Shown: positions 17,936-26,606 of the stretch, piece by piece | Position numbering within the stretch: position 1 is the stretch's first letter | Layout of the letters: every line of letters begins with the position of its first letter | Assembly: GCA_026400795.1 (NCBI GenBank) | Contig: JAPLOJ010000239.1 | Location: 1 to 32,081 of the forward strand | Source of the DNA: Alphaproteobacteria bacterium | GTDB taxonomy: Bacteria > Pseudomonadota > Alphaproteobacteria > Acetobacterales > Acetobacteraceae | Direction: 5' to 3' | Length of the DNA stretch: 32,081 bases | Notes under the pieces: generated by a model | What the model was told of the DNA's origin: nothing | The model's input: the letters and a program-made list of their open reading frames with translations, nothing else | The model's database searches: none | Made by a program: the position numbers and the translations under genes

Positions 17936-18949
17936 ATGGTATCCAGACGCCTTTTCCTTGCCGGCATGGCCGGTGCGCTTGCAGCGCCCAGCATTGCGCG
18001 CGCTTCCGGCCCCATGACTGCCGCGATCTATCCCGGCACCTGGGACGAAGCTTACCGCGAAGTCGTCGCCCCCCTGCTGCGTCAACGGCATAATGTGAAT
18101 GTTGCCTTCGAACCGCTTTTCGCGGTGGACCAGGTTGCCAAGGTGCGCGCTGCGCGCGGCGTTGCCCCCTTTGATTGCTTCGTGCTGGACCCCGGGCCGG
18201 CGGCAGCCGCGCGCCAGGCAGGGTTGTTTGAGCCGATTGACCCGAAGCTCATCACCAATGCAGGCAAGCTGCCTGATGGCATGCTGATCGCTGATTCAGC
18301 GACGGTTAATGTGCAGGTGGTTGGCATTTGCTACAACCCGAAGAAATTCCCTGAACCGCCGAAAAGCTGGGCGGATCTGTTCCGCTCACCCTATGTGGAG
18401 CGCCTCGGCCTCACGGGTTTTCAGACCACGTTCGGCACGGTTTCGCTGATTGAAATGGCGAAGGTGTTCGGCGGTTCCATCACCAATGTCGAACCTATTT
18501 TCGCCAAGCTGAGGGAAGTTCTGCCGAAGGTCGCGGCGGTTTCCACGCCGGCGGCCCTGCCTGGCCTGTTCCAGCAAGGCCAGATTGACATCATGTACAC
18601 CAATACGAACAACGCCGCGACCTTGAAGGCACGCGGCGTTGACATTGCCTTTGTGGCGCCAAGCGAAGGCGCCATCACCTTCGCCACCACGCTGCACATC
18701 GTGAAGGGTGCCGAAAACAAGGCCAATGCGCATCGCTATATTGATGTGGCACTTTCCGCAGAAGCGCAAAGCAAGCTGCAATTGTCACCCTTCAACATGA
18801 TCCCGGTGAACAAGGATGTGCAGCTGACGCCAAATCTGGACATCAAGTCGCTCGATGAATTGTCCAAGATGGTCACGCATGATTGGAACGTGATCAACCC
18901 GCGCCGCGCCGCCTGGATTGATCGCTTCAACCGCGAGATCACGAAGTAG
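17936..18949 (+). CDS. ABC transporter substrate-binding protein, PotD/Fbp-like
   Basis: A 337-aa periplasmic binding protein. The signal peptide begins SRRLFLAGMAGALAAPSIARA; the SRRxFL pattern suggests export by the Tat system, which fits a protein folded before export. The mature part has the PotD-class pattern: YPGTWDEAYREVVAPLL, FDCFVLDPGPAAAARQAGLFEPID, GICYNPKKFPEPPKSWADLF and a late SEAQSKLQL-like helix. The family binds polyamines, Fe(III), thiamine or other small organic ligands, and I cannot pick one. AGGAGAA lies 5 bases before the ATG. The gene starts 17 bases after the ATPase gene. Confidence 0.92.
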   Translation: MVSRRLFLAGMAGALAAPSIARASGPMTAAIYPGTWDEAYREVVAPLLRQRHNVNVAFEPLFAVDQVAKVRAARGVAPFDCFVLDPGPAAAARQAGLFEPIDPKLITNAGKLPDGMLIADSATVNVQVVGICYNPKKFPEPPKSWADLFRSPYVERLGLTGFQTTFGTVSLIEMAKVFGGSITNVEPIFAKLREVLPKVAAVSTPAALPGLFQQGQIDIMYTNTNNAATLKARGVDIAFVAPSEGAITFATTLHIVKGAENKANAHRYIDVALSAEAQSKLQLSPFNMIPVNKDVQLTPNLDIKSLDELSKMVTHDWNVINPRRAAWIDRFNREITK

Positions 18950-18953
18950 CATC

Positions 18954-19787
18954 ATGCGCGCAGCAGCGGTGGATTGGCGCCTGGCCGCGCCTTTGGGGAT
19001 TGTCTACCTCGCGTTATTCGCGGCACCGCTGCTGTTGTTGCTTGGCATCTCGCTCCATGCTGATCAGGATTTACAGCAATGGGGTTTGGATAACTGGACC
19101 AAATTCTGGAGCGACGCCTTTTATCGCGGCGTCGTCTGGGACACGCTTCGGCTTGGTGTGGCGGCGGTGCTGGCGACATCGCTTTTTGCCTGGCCGCTCG
19201 CGGTGTTTTTCTGCAACGCAAGCCCGCGCACCCAGAAGATCCTGATCTTCATCATCCTGCTGCCGCTGCTGACTTCGGTGGTCATTCGCACCTTCGCCTG
19301 GATTGTGATTTTGGCGCGGGAAGGCCTGGTCAATCAGGTAGTGCTGTCACTTGGCCTAAGTGCCACGCCGCTCAGGTTATTGCAGACGGAAACGGGGCTG
19401 ATCCTTGCTTTGATGCAGATTGAAATGCCGTTGATGCTGCTGCCGTTGATCTCGGTCATGCGCGGGCTTGATCCCAATCTGCTGGACGCTTCGCGCGCTT
19501 TGGGCGCTGGGATGTGGCGGAGCTTCTTTCGCGTCATCCTCCCGCTTAGCCTGCCTGGTTGGATCGCCGGCGCCACGCTGGTTTTCGCTTCCGCCTGCAC
19601 TGCTTTCATTTCGCAATCTGTCATTGGGGGCGCGCGGCTTGTCTATTTGCCATCGCTGATCTGGCAACAGGCCATGGTGGTCTATGATTGGCCCTTCGCC
19701 GCTGTCTGTTCCGTCACGCTGCTGTTGACGGTGCTGGCGGGGATCATGATGCTGAATTGGCTTGGCCGCTATGCAAGGACCGATTGA
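18954..19787 (+). CDS. ABC transporter permease, PotB-like
   Basis: A 277-aa inner-membrane protein with about six hydrophobic segments, the first at residues 10-32. The EAA loop that docks on the ATPase is DASRALGAGMWRSFFRVILP (near 186-205). The text around LRLGVAAVLATSLFAWPLAVFF and IFIILLPLLTSVVIRTFAW is typical of the PotB/CysU branch. The ATG at 18954 lies 4 bases after the binding-protein stop; the in-frame extension to 18918 is inside that gene and is unlikely. It pairs with the permease that starts at the next base after its stop. Confidence 0.92.
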   Translation: MRAAAVDWRLAAPLGIVYLALFAAPLLLLLGISLHADQDLQQWGLDNWTKFWSDAFYRGVVWDTLRLGVAAVLATSLFAWPLAVFFCNASPRTQKILIFIILLPLLTSVVIRTFAWIVILAREGLVNQVVLSLGLSATPLRLLQTETGLILALMQIEMPLMLLPLISVMRGLDPNLLDASRALGAGMWRSFFRVILPLSLPGWIAGATLVFASACTAFISQSVIGGARLVYLPSLIWQQAMVVYDWPFAAVCSVTLLLTVLAGIMMLNWLGRYARTD

Positions 19788-20609
19788 ATGAGCCAGCGCC
19801 GCACCTTCGCTGATCAAAGCTTTTCGCTGGTATTCGGCGGGCTCACGCTGCTTGGTCTGCTGATCCTGGTTGGCCCGGTGTTCATTGTGTTGATCACCAG
19901 CTTCACCACCTCGGCCTCCCTAAAATTTCCGCCGCCGGAATTGTCGCTCCGCTGGTATCAAGCGCTGTTTGATACAACGCGATCCGCGCATATCCATCGC
20001 GCGGCGGGTAATTCACTTTGGGTCGCCGGCATGGCGACTTTGGGGGCGAGTATTCTTGCCGTGCTCGCCGCACTCGCCATCGGGCGGTCCCGGAGGCCGG
20101 CGGCACGCGCCTTGGAAGCGAGCTTCCTGTCGCCGCTGATCTTGCCCTCACTTGCGTATGGGCTGGCGACGCTGATGTTCTTCTCATTGCTTGGGTTACG
20201 GCCATCGCTCACGCATCTGATTGGTGGGCATTTGGTGGTCATTGCGCCCTTTGTCTTCCGGACAACATTGGCGACCGTCACCCAATTGGAACCGGCGCTA
20301 TTGGAAAGCTCGGCCAGTCTGGGGGCAGGGCGCTTCATGACCTTCCGGCGCATCACTTTGCCGCTGATCGCCCCTGGCATTTTCGCCGGCGCCTTCCTGG
20401 CTTTTGTGGCATCCATGGATAATGTGCCGGTCTCGCTTTTCCTCTCCAGCGCGCGGACGGATATGCTGCCCATCCGCATGTGGGGCATGATGGAAAGCAC
20501 GCTTGATGTGCGCGTTGCCGCCGTTTCAGGCGTGCTCATTCTGGCGATCATGGTGCTGATGTTCCTGATGGACCGGCTGACTGGGCTGACGCGGCGGATG
20601 AGTCTGTGA
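19788..20609 (+). CDS. ABC transporter permease, PotC-like
   Basis: A 273-aa second permease whose ATG follows the TGA of the first permease with no gap, so the two are probably translated together. It has six predicted membrane segments and an EAA loop in LLESSASLGAGRFMTFRRITLPLIAPG. The late FVASMDNVPVSLFLSSARTDMLPIRMW region is characteristic of PotC-type subunits. With the first permease it would form the heterodimeric channel of the importer. It ends 7 bases from the convergent maf stop. Confidence 0.92.
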   Translation: MSQRRTFADQSFSLVFGGLTLLGLLILVGPVFIVLITSFTTSASLKFPPPELSLRWYQALFDTTRSAHIHRAAGNSLWVAGMATLGASILAVLAALAIGRSRRPAARALEASFLSPLILPSLAYGLATLMFFSLLGLRPSLTHLIGGHLVVIAPFVFRTTLATVTQLEPALLESSASLGAGRFMTFRRITLPLIAPGIFAGAFLAFVASMDNVPVSLFLSSARTDMLPIRMWGMMESTLDVRVAAVSGVLILAIMVLMFLMDRLTGLTRRMSL

Positions 20610-20616
20610 ACAGCCG

Positions 20617-21228
20617 CTACCGCAACAACACCCCATGCTGCCTTAAAAACCCAAGCAAGGGCAGCAAGGGCATTCCCAGAATGGCCGGCTGGTCACCCTC
20701 AATCCGATCAAATAATTGCGCCCCATGGCCTTCCAGCCGATAGGCACCGACCGAGGAAAGCAAAGCCTCGCCCTCCGCAGCCAGATAGGCGTCCAGAAAA
20801 GCGTCGGAGAAGTCGCGCATGGTCAAGCGCGGCTTCGCCACATGCTGCCAGATGCGCTGCCCACCGCGATGGCACACAAGCGCCGTCACCAATTCATGCT
20901 GGCGTGCGCGCAGGCGCTGCAAATGGCCGCGCGCCGCTCCCATATCGGGCGGCTTGTCGAACCAGACGCCTTCGCAGACCAGCAATTGATCAGCGCCAAT
21001 CACCAGCGCATCCGGGGCTTGCGCGGCCACGCGCACGGCCTTCGCATCAGCCAGCATCAACGCGGCATCTTCGGCGGGAATACCCTCGGCCTGCGCGGCT
21101 TCCTTAATGGCGGCTTCATCCACGCCAGCCACGCGTGTCTCAAACCGCAGCCCAGCGCCTTCAAGCACCGCGCGCCGCGCCGTGGAAGCAGATGCAAGAA
21201 TAAGCGCCGGCGCTGCGGCCTGGATCAC
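20617..21228 (-). CDS. maf: Maf family nucleoside triphosphate pyrophosphatase
   Basis: A 203-aa cytosolic house-cleaning enzyme that hydrolyses non-canonical or excess NTPs to NMPs. The family signature is at the start (LILASASTARRAVLEGAG; SxSxRR), with Asp in VIGADQLL and the C-terminal YRLEGHGAQLFDRIEGDQPAILGMPLLPLL. The length is normal. The start is a GTG at 21228 that overlaps the TGA of the broken TctC gene (GTGA), showing that these three minus-strand genes are one operon. Which Maf branch (dTTP/UTP, or m7GTP) is not clear. Confidence 0.93.
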   Translation of the reverse strand: MIQAAAPALILASASTARRAVLEGAGLRFETRVAGVDEAAIKEAAQAEGIPAEDAALMLADAKAVRVAAQAPDALVIGADQLLVCEGVWFDKPPDMGAARGHLQRLRARQHELVTALVCHRGGQRIWQHVAKPRLTMRDFSDAFLDAYLAAEGEALLSSVGAYRLEGHGAQLFDRIEGDQPAILGMPLLPLLGFLRQHGVLLR

Positions 21229-22122
21229 TGCCGCGCTTCCGGCCGTAGGCCGAGTGCCGCTTCTTCACCCGCCGTTGCCGCCAGATAGGCGGAATAGGCG
21301 GCGCCATCACGCAAATCTTCGGTCATGCCAAGCCGCGCCATGACGCTGCGCACCTGCGGCGACCGCAACGCCGCCGCGAAGGCCTCTTCCAATCTTTTGC
21401 GTTCGGCTGCCGGCATATTGGGCGGGCCGATCAGCCCGAAGGGGGCGGTTTCGGTCAGCCCATAGCCAAGCTCAACCAGGGTCGGCACATCAGGCCAGCG
21501 CGGATTGCGCGTGGGCGACCACAATGTCAGCCAACGTGCTTCGCCTTGATCCACCGCCGTGTGTAGCCGCGCACCGCCGGCCATCACATCCAGATCCCCC
21601 GCCATCAGCGCTTCGACACCATCGGCGGCACCGCGGAAAGGCAGATGCACGACCTGGATATTTTCCTTCACCATCAGCCGCGCCATGGTGACATGGCCCA
21701 CCGAGCCCACGCCGACACTGCCGAAGGAAAGCTGGCCTGGCTTCTGGCGTGCTTCCGCCAAGAAATCGCGCCAGCCGGCTGAGGCACATGATGGGCGTGG
21801 CATCCCGCCCCATGTTGAAATCCACGCCGCGCTCAACCAAGGCGCGGAGCGTCGCTACCGGAAACAGCATCACCACTGATCCATCCGGCGGCGCGCTGCG
21901 CAGCTGCGACAAAAGCCTGAGCCCCGTGCGGCTTGGCTTATTATCCAGCCGCACTTCCTGGCCTAGCGCTTTGCTCGCGTATTTCGCTACCGCGCGCATC
22001 ACCTGATCCGTGCTGCCGCCTTCGGCAAAGGGCACCAGTAGCGTGATACCGCGCTGCTGCGCCAGCGCAAGGTTTGGCGCAGCCAGCAGGCCAGCACTCG
22101 CCAAAAACAGCCGCCGCTTCAT
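21225..22122 (-). pseudogene. TctC/Bug-family binding protein, frameshifted by an apparent internal deletion
   Basis: Two overlapping frames make one Bug protein. The N-terminal frame (from the ATG at 22122) has a signal peptide ending NLALAQQ, then LLVPFAEGGSTDQVM and the block up to FNMGRDATPIM. The C-terminal frame resumes at about 21790 with AGWRDFLAEARQKPGQLSFGS and runs to a TGA at 21225. Intact paralogues in this window have about 22 residues between TPx and the start of that helix; here only about 7 remain, so roughly 44 or 47 bases appear to be missing. The start overlaps the upstream HD gene (ATGA) and the stop overlaps maf (GTGA). A consensus error is possible, but the size of the missing piece makes a single base-call error unlikely. 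Confidence 0.85.
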
Positions 22123-22641
22123 GTCATTTCACTCGCCAGCCTTGTCAGTGCTGCGCGATAGGTCGCATCGAACAGGGTATCCAGACCGGGATTCACACCC
22201 TTCAGCCCAGCGGCCACGCGCCCCGCCCAGCCGACATATTCAATGCGGCGCGCATGATTCCAATTCGCCGGGGGGCTATCGGCGATGGAGCGCAGATTCG
22301 AAAGCTTATCGGCTAGTTTCAACTGCTTGGCCGCTTCGCTATGCTTTGGCGCCTGGCTGATCTGCAAGGCCTTCCTGATTTCCTTAGGCTTTTCTGTATC
22401 ATCGGTCGCTTCCGCCACCAAGCCCGCAATCACAGGGCCGAAAACAGCGATAAGATCGGCGTCAGTGGTCTCGGTATCTTCCACCGTGTCATGCAGCAGC
22501 CCGGCCAGGGTGGCTTCCTCTGGCGCGTCCTGTTCGGTCAGGATCGCGGCGACCTCGATCACATGGTTCACATAGGCCTCAGCAGCCGCGCCCTTCCGCA
22601 CGGGTGGCGCGCAGAAGCTGCGCGGAGAAGCTGGCTTCCAT
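22119..22641 (-). pseudogene. HD-domain (p)ppGpp hydrolase-like (MESH1/RelA-SpoT-type), probably disrupted near its 5' end
   Basis: The main frame reads to a TGA at 22119 and holds an HD hydrolase fold: RKGAAAEAYVNHVIEVA, the HD pair in GLLHDTVEDT, and LKLADKLSNLRSIADSP. This matches short RelA/SpoT-like hydrolases that cleave (p)ppGpp or related nucleotides. The expected first helix is missing from this frame, but a short frame from an ATG at 22641 reads MEASFSAQLLRAT, just like the usual start. Joining the two needs about 10 lost residues and a deletion of 3n+2 bases near 22600. If it is expressed as it stands, a GTG at 22601 would give a 160-aa protein without helix 1. It overlaps the next gene by ATGA. 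Confidence 0.65.
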
Positions 22642-22716
22642 AAGGGTTCAGTAGCGCCCCAGGACAAAATCGGAAAGGGGATGCAAGCGCCGCCAAAGCC
22701 TGATATGGGCGCCGCC

Positions 22717-23691
22717 ATGCCGAGAGACATCATAACGCGCCGCGCTTTGATCGCGGCCAGCCCCTTGCTTGCTGCCCCCGCGCTGGCGCAGGCACCCTTT
22801 CCCAATCGTCCTATCCGCCTGGTGGTGGGCTTCACCCCAGGGGGGGCCACCGATATCTCGGCGCGCGCCTTTGCGCCCAAAATGTCGGAAGTGCTGGGCC
22901 AGCCGGTGATTGTGGAAAACCGCCCCGGTGCGGGCAGCAATCTGGCGACCGAGATCGTCGCCCGCAGCCCCGCCGATGGCTATACGATCCTGCTGGCAAC
23001 GCTTGGCGCGCTGGTGATCAGCCCCATGGTGATGCGCCTGCCGATAGACCCGGCGCGGGATCTGGTGCCGATCTCAATCGCCGTTGACCTGTTCAATATC
23101 CTGACCGTGCAGGCGGAGCGCCCCTGGCGCACCGCGGCCGATATCATCGCCGCTGCCAAGGCGCGGCCCGGAGAGCTTTCCTGGGGCCATAGTGGCATTG
23201 GCAGCGCGCCCCAATTGGCGGGCCTGCTTTTCGCCAAAATGGCCGGGATTGAGACAATTGAGGTCTCCTATCGCGGTGGCGGGCTGGTCGCGACGGATAT
23301 GATCTCGGGCCGCTTGGATTACGGCTTCCCGACCTCACCTTCTGTCATGACGCATATTGAAAGCGGTAAGCTGCGGGGGCTGGCGGTGCCAACGCTGCAA
23401 CGCTCTCGGCTGCTGCCGAATATCCCAACGGTCGCGGAAACCGGCCTGCCTGGCTTCAATGTGCCGTCCTGGTATGCGGTGGTGGCGCCGCGCGGGACGC
23501 CCGAACCTGCCGTTGAACGGCTGGCCCATGCCATGCGGATCGCTTTGGAAGACAGGGATGTGATCGGCATTCTGAACCGCAATGGTCTGGAAGCTATGCC
23601 CTCCACGCCCACGGAATTCGCCGCGGCCTGGGCTGCTGAGCGTACCAAATGGGAACCCATCATTCGCGAAAGCGGGATCAAGATCGAATAG
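22717..23691 (+). CDS. TctC/Bug-family substrate-binding protein
   Basis: A 324-aa binding protein if it starts at the ATG at 22717, chosen because it gives a compact signal peptide (MPRDIITRRALIAASPLLAA, then ALAQA). In-frame ATGs at 22681 and 22705 are possible; none has a well-placed ribosome site. Bug motifs are RLVVGFTPGGATDISAR, VIVENRPGAGSNLATE and DGYTILLATLGAL, then WGHSGIGSAPQLAGLLF and YRGGGLVATDMISGRL. All look intact. It is divergent from the HD gene and precedes proA by 50 bases. The ligand is unknown. Confidence 0.92.
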   Translation: MPRDIITRRALIAASPLLAAPALAQAPFPNRPIRLVVGFTPGGATDISARAFAPKMSEVLGQPVIVENRPGAGSNLATEIVARSPADGYTILLATLGALVISPMVMRLPIDPARDLVPISIAVDLFNILTVQAERPWRTAADIIAAAKARPGELSWGHSGIGSAPQLAGLLFAKMAGIETIEVSYRGGGLVATDMISGRLDYGFPTSPSVMTHIESGKLRGLAVPTLQRSRLLPNIPTVAETGLPGFNVPSWYAVVAPRGTPEPAVERLAHAMRIALEDRDVIGILNRNGLEAMPSTPTEFAAAWAAERTKWEPIIRESGIKIE

Positions 23692-23741
23692 CCGCGAGGG
23701 GCCGATTGGGTTTATGATTGGCCAGAAAGGATCTTCTGCCC

Positions 23742-25007
23742 GTGAACACCATGCCCCCCGATCCCACCCAGGCCTTGGAACAAGCCGCGCGCGCCGCGCG
23801 TGCGGCGACTATTGCGCTGGCTGGCGCGCCAAGCGCGGTGAAGGATCAGGCGTTGCTTTTGGCGGCGGCCGCCTTGCGTGAGCATCAAGCGCAGATCATC
23901 GCCGCCAATGCTGAAGACATCGCCGCCGCGCCTGGGTTGTCGCCCGCTTTTCGTGATCGGCTGCTGCTGAATGCTGCGCGCATTGAAGCCATGGCCAAAG
24001 GGCTTGAGGAAGTCGCCGCGCTGCCTGACCCCGTTGGCCGCGTGCTGGCGGAATGGCAGCGCCCCAATGGGCTGCGCCTTCAACGCGTGGCGCAGCCACT
24101 TGGCGTAATCGGCATGATTTTCGAAAGCCGACCCAATGTCACCGCCGATGCTGCCGCGCTCTGCCTCAAATCTGGCAATGCGGTGATTCTGCGTGGCGGG
24201 TCAGAAAGTCTGCGAAGCGCTACCGCCATCCATGCCTGCATGGCGCAAGGGCTGAAGCTGGCGGGCCTGCCGGAAGCTGCGGTGCAGGTTGCGCCGAGTG
24301 CTGACCGCGCCTTTGTCGGCGCCATGCTGCGCGCTTCCGGGCTGATTGACCTGATCGTCCCGCGAGGCGGCAAGGGCCTGGTGACGCGCGTTTTGGAAGA
24401 AGCGCGTGTGCCGGTGCTGGCCCATGCGGAAGGGCTTTGCCACACTTACATTCATGCTGGCGCGGATCACGCCATGGCGCGCGCCGTGCTGGCGAATGCC
24501 AAGATGCGCCGCACCGGCGTTTGTGGCGCAACCGAAACCCTGCTGATTGATGCCGCCATCGCGCCTGCACTTTTGCCCGCCCTAATTGCGGATTTGCGCG
24601 CCCTTGGCTGCGATTTCCGCGCTGATGAGGCAGCAAGCGCCATTGTGCCCGGCCTGATCGCCGCAACCGATGAAGACTACGGCACTGAATGGCTGGACGC
24701 GATCTTATCGGTGAAAGTGGTTGCCGGTGTTGACGAAGCGCTGGCGCATATCCGCCGCTTCGGCAGTGAGCATACGGAAGCGATCATCACCGAAGATGCC
24801 GCTGCCGCGCAGCAATTCCTGGATGGCATTGCTTCCGCGGTTGGGCTCTGGAATGCGTCCACGCAATTCTGCGATGGCAGCGAATTCGGCTTTGGCGCCG
24901 AAATCGGCATCGCGACCGGGCGGCTGCATGCGCGCGGGCCTGTGGGGCTCGAACAGCTTTGCACCTATCGCTACAAAATTTTCGGCACGGGTCAGGTCCG
25001 GCCGTGA
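23742..25007 (+). CDS. proA: Gamma-glutamyl phosphate reductase (glutamate-5-semialdehyde dehydrogenase)
   Basis: A 421-aa cytosolic enzyme that makes glutamate-5-semialdehyde from gamma-glutamyl phosphate with NADPH in proline synthesis. Landmarks are GVIGMIFESRPNVTADA (121-137), the LCLKSGNAVILRGG segment, the PRGGKGL loop (207-213), and the catalytic Cys261 in RRTGVCGATETLL. The C-terminal QFCDGSEFGFGAEIGIATGRLHARGP and LCTYRYKIFG are signature blocks. The GTG at 23742 has AGAAAGG 11 bases upstream; an ATG at 23751 is also possible. proB is not in the window. Its stop overlaps the next gene by one base (TGATG). Confidence 0.96.
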   Translation: MNTMPPDPTQALEQAARAARAATIALAGAPSAVKDQALLLAAAALREHQAQIIAANAEDIAAAPGLSPAFRDRLLLNAARIEAMAKGLEEVAALPDPVGRVLAEWQRPNGLRLQRVAQPLGVIGMIFESRPNVTADAAALCLKSGNAVILRGGSESLRSATAIHACMAQGLKLAGLPEAAVQVAPSADRAFVGAMLRASGLIDLIVPRGGKGLVTRVLEEARVPVLAHAEGLCHTYIHAGADHAMARAVLANAKMRRTGVCGATETLLIDAAIAPALLPALIADLRALGCDFRADEAASAIVPGLIAATDEDYGTEWLDAILSVKVVAGVDEALAHIRRFGSEHTEAIITEDAAAAQQFLDGIASAVGLWNASTQFCDGSEFGFGAEIGIATGRLHARGPVGLEQLCTYRYKIFGTGQVRP

Positions 25008-25927
25008 TGGGGCGGCGGTTTTTCGCGGCGCTGCTGATGGGCCTTGCGCTTACGCCCGCCGCTGAGGCAGCCTGCCCGGATGATACGGCGATTGCGCGCT
25101 TCGCCGGGCAGATACTGCAGCGCCAATCGCCCACCCCCTTCGCCGCGCTGTCACCCGCTGAGGGGCGCTGCGTACAGAACAAGCTGATTGCGATTTTCGC
25201 TCAACCGCAAAATTTTCCGTTGGTCGCATTTTCCGAGTCGCCAAGTGATTCCACTTGGCTTGAAAATGCTCCGGGCGATGTTGTCGGCTTCAAGCTTGGC
25301 CTGACCAATCCGGCTATCCAGCAACGCTTCGGCATTGATCACCCGATCCGTGGCAGTATTTTCCACGCCACCTTGCGCGCGAGTTCGGGCGCCGAGATCG
25401 AAGCGCGCTTTGGCGCTGTGCCAGTGCTGGAAGCGGATATGTTGGTGCGTATTGGCATGGGTGGTGTGGAGGCTGCGCTCAATGATCATGCCGCGCTGAT
25501 CCGCCATATTGATCAGGTTATCCCCTTCATTGAATTGCCCGATCTGGTCTATGCGCCCGATTACCGTCCAAGCCTTGGCGATCTGCTCGCTGCCAATGTC
25601 GGCGCGCGGCTTGGCGTACAGGGCCGGCCCATTGCCGTGACGCCAAGCGCGGAATTCGCCGCGGCCTTGGGGCGCATGAGTGTTTCACTCCATCAGGATG
25701 GGCGGGAGATTTCGCGCGCGCCGGGGGCGGCCATTCTCGGCCATCCCTTGAATGCACTCGCCTGGATCGCACGGGATCTGGCGCGGGAGGGGCGCCCCTT
25801 GCGAGAGGGGGACATGATCTCCTTGGGCTCCTTCTCCCCGCCGCAGCCGGTGGTGGCGGGTCAGGTCTGGACCGCGCGCTATGAGGGGCTTGGTGAGGCA
25901 CAGGATGTGGTGGTGCGCTTCCGGTAA
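25007..25927 (+). CDS. Secreted 2-keto-4-pentenoate hydratase/FAH-like protein
   Basis: A 306-aa protein from the ATG at 25007. The first 21 residues are a signal peptide (RRFFAALLMGLALTPAAEA), so the protein should be periplasmic. The mature part resembles the MhpD/fumarylacetoacetase C-terminal fold: VVGFKLGLTNPAIQQRFGI then HPIRGSIFH, a mid-segment LEADMLVRIG, VIPFIELPDLVY, and ILGHPLNALAWIARDL followed by LREGDMISLGSFSPP. LEADM and PFIEL sit where the family usually has its acidic metal ligands. MhpD-type hydratases are cytosolic enzymes of aromatic ring breakdown, so export is unusual. It is wedged between proA and nadD. The role is unknown; it could be an enzyme or a binding protein. 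Confidence 0.72.
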   Translation: MGRRFFAALLMGLALTPAAEAACPDDTAIARFAGQILQRQSPTPFAALSPAEGRCVQNKLIAIFAQPQNFPLVAFSESPSDSTWLENAPGDVVGFKLGLTNPAIQQRFGIDHPIRGSIFHATLRASSGAEIEARFGAVPVLEADMLVRIGMGGVEAALNDHAALIRHIDQVIPFIELPDLVYAPDYRPSLGDLLAANVGARLGVQGRPIAVTPSAEFAAALGRMSVSLHQDGREISRAPGAAILGHPLNALAWIARDLAREGRPLREGDMISLGSFSPPQPVVAGQVWTARYEGLGEAQDVVVRFR

Positions 25928-25969
25928 TGGCCATTTCGCCCTGGCGCTGAACCTGTTTATCCTAAAGCT

Positions 25970-26578
25970 ATGACTCCATCCCGTTTCGGCGATGGCCGCC
26001 GCCGCCGCATCGGCCTTTTGGGCGGGTCCTTCAACCCGGCCCATGCCGGGCATATCCATGTCGCGCGCCAGGCCATGCGGGCGCTTGGGCTGGATCAGGT
26101 CTGGCTGATGGTCTCCCCCGGCAATCCGCTGAAGCCCCGCGCGGGCATGGCGCCGCTGGCTGAGCGCCTGGCCAGTGCAAGGCGGATTGCCGATGGCAGG
26201 CGGGTGATCGCGACCGATATCGAAAGGCTGCTCGGCACGCGCTTCACGGCTGATACGCTGGCAAAACTGCACCGGTGCTTTCCGCGCGCGGTTTTCGTGT
26301 TCCTGATTGGCGCGGATAATCTGGTGCAGCTTCCCCGCTGGAAATCATGGCGCCGCATCGCCACTTCTATTCCCTTGGCGGTGCTGCCCCGCCCGGGCTG
26401 GACCAGACAGGCGCTGAATGGCGCGGCGGCTTCGGTGCTGCGCCGCCAGCGTTGCCGGCCCGGCGCGTTGCTTGCCAGCCCGAAGCGGGCTACGAAACGC
26501 GCCAGATGGTGTTTCGTTTCCGCCCGGGAACACGCCGCATCCGCCACCGCAATAAGGGCGGCAGCGCTGCACCGGTGA
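25970..26578 (+). CDS. nadD: Nicotinate-nucleotide adenylyltransferase
   Basis: A 202-aa cytosolic enzyme of NAD synthesis that adenylylates nicotinate mononucleotide. The nucleotidyl-transfer motif is GGSFNPAHAGHIH (18-30), with the ATP-binding HxGH-type site at 25-28. VWLMVSPGNPLKP and FVFLIGADNLVQLPRWKSW are typical NadD blocks; the last holds the GxDxxxxxxxW signature. SATAIRA close to the C-terminus stands for the usual STxIR ATP-binding motif. The start is the ATG at 25970, with no clear ribosome site. rsfS and rlmH follow, the usual bacterial order. Confidence 0.93.
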   Translation: MTPSRFGDGRRRRIGLLGGSFNPAHAGHIHVARQAMRALGLDQVWLMVSPGNPLKPRAGMAPLAERLASARRIADGRRVIATDIERLLGTRFTADTLAKLHRCFPRAVFVFLIGADNLVQLPRWKSWRRIATSIPLAVLPRPGWTRQALNGAAASVLRRQRCRPGALLASPKRATKRARWCFVSAREHAASATAIRAAALHR

Positions 26579-26606
26579 CACTTGGTTAAAAAGACAGGAG
26601 GCGGCC

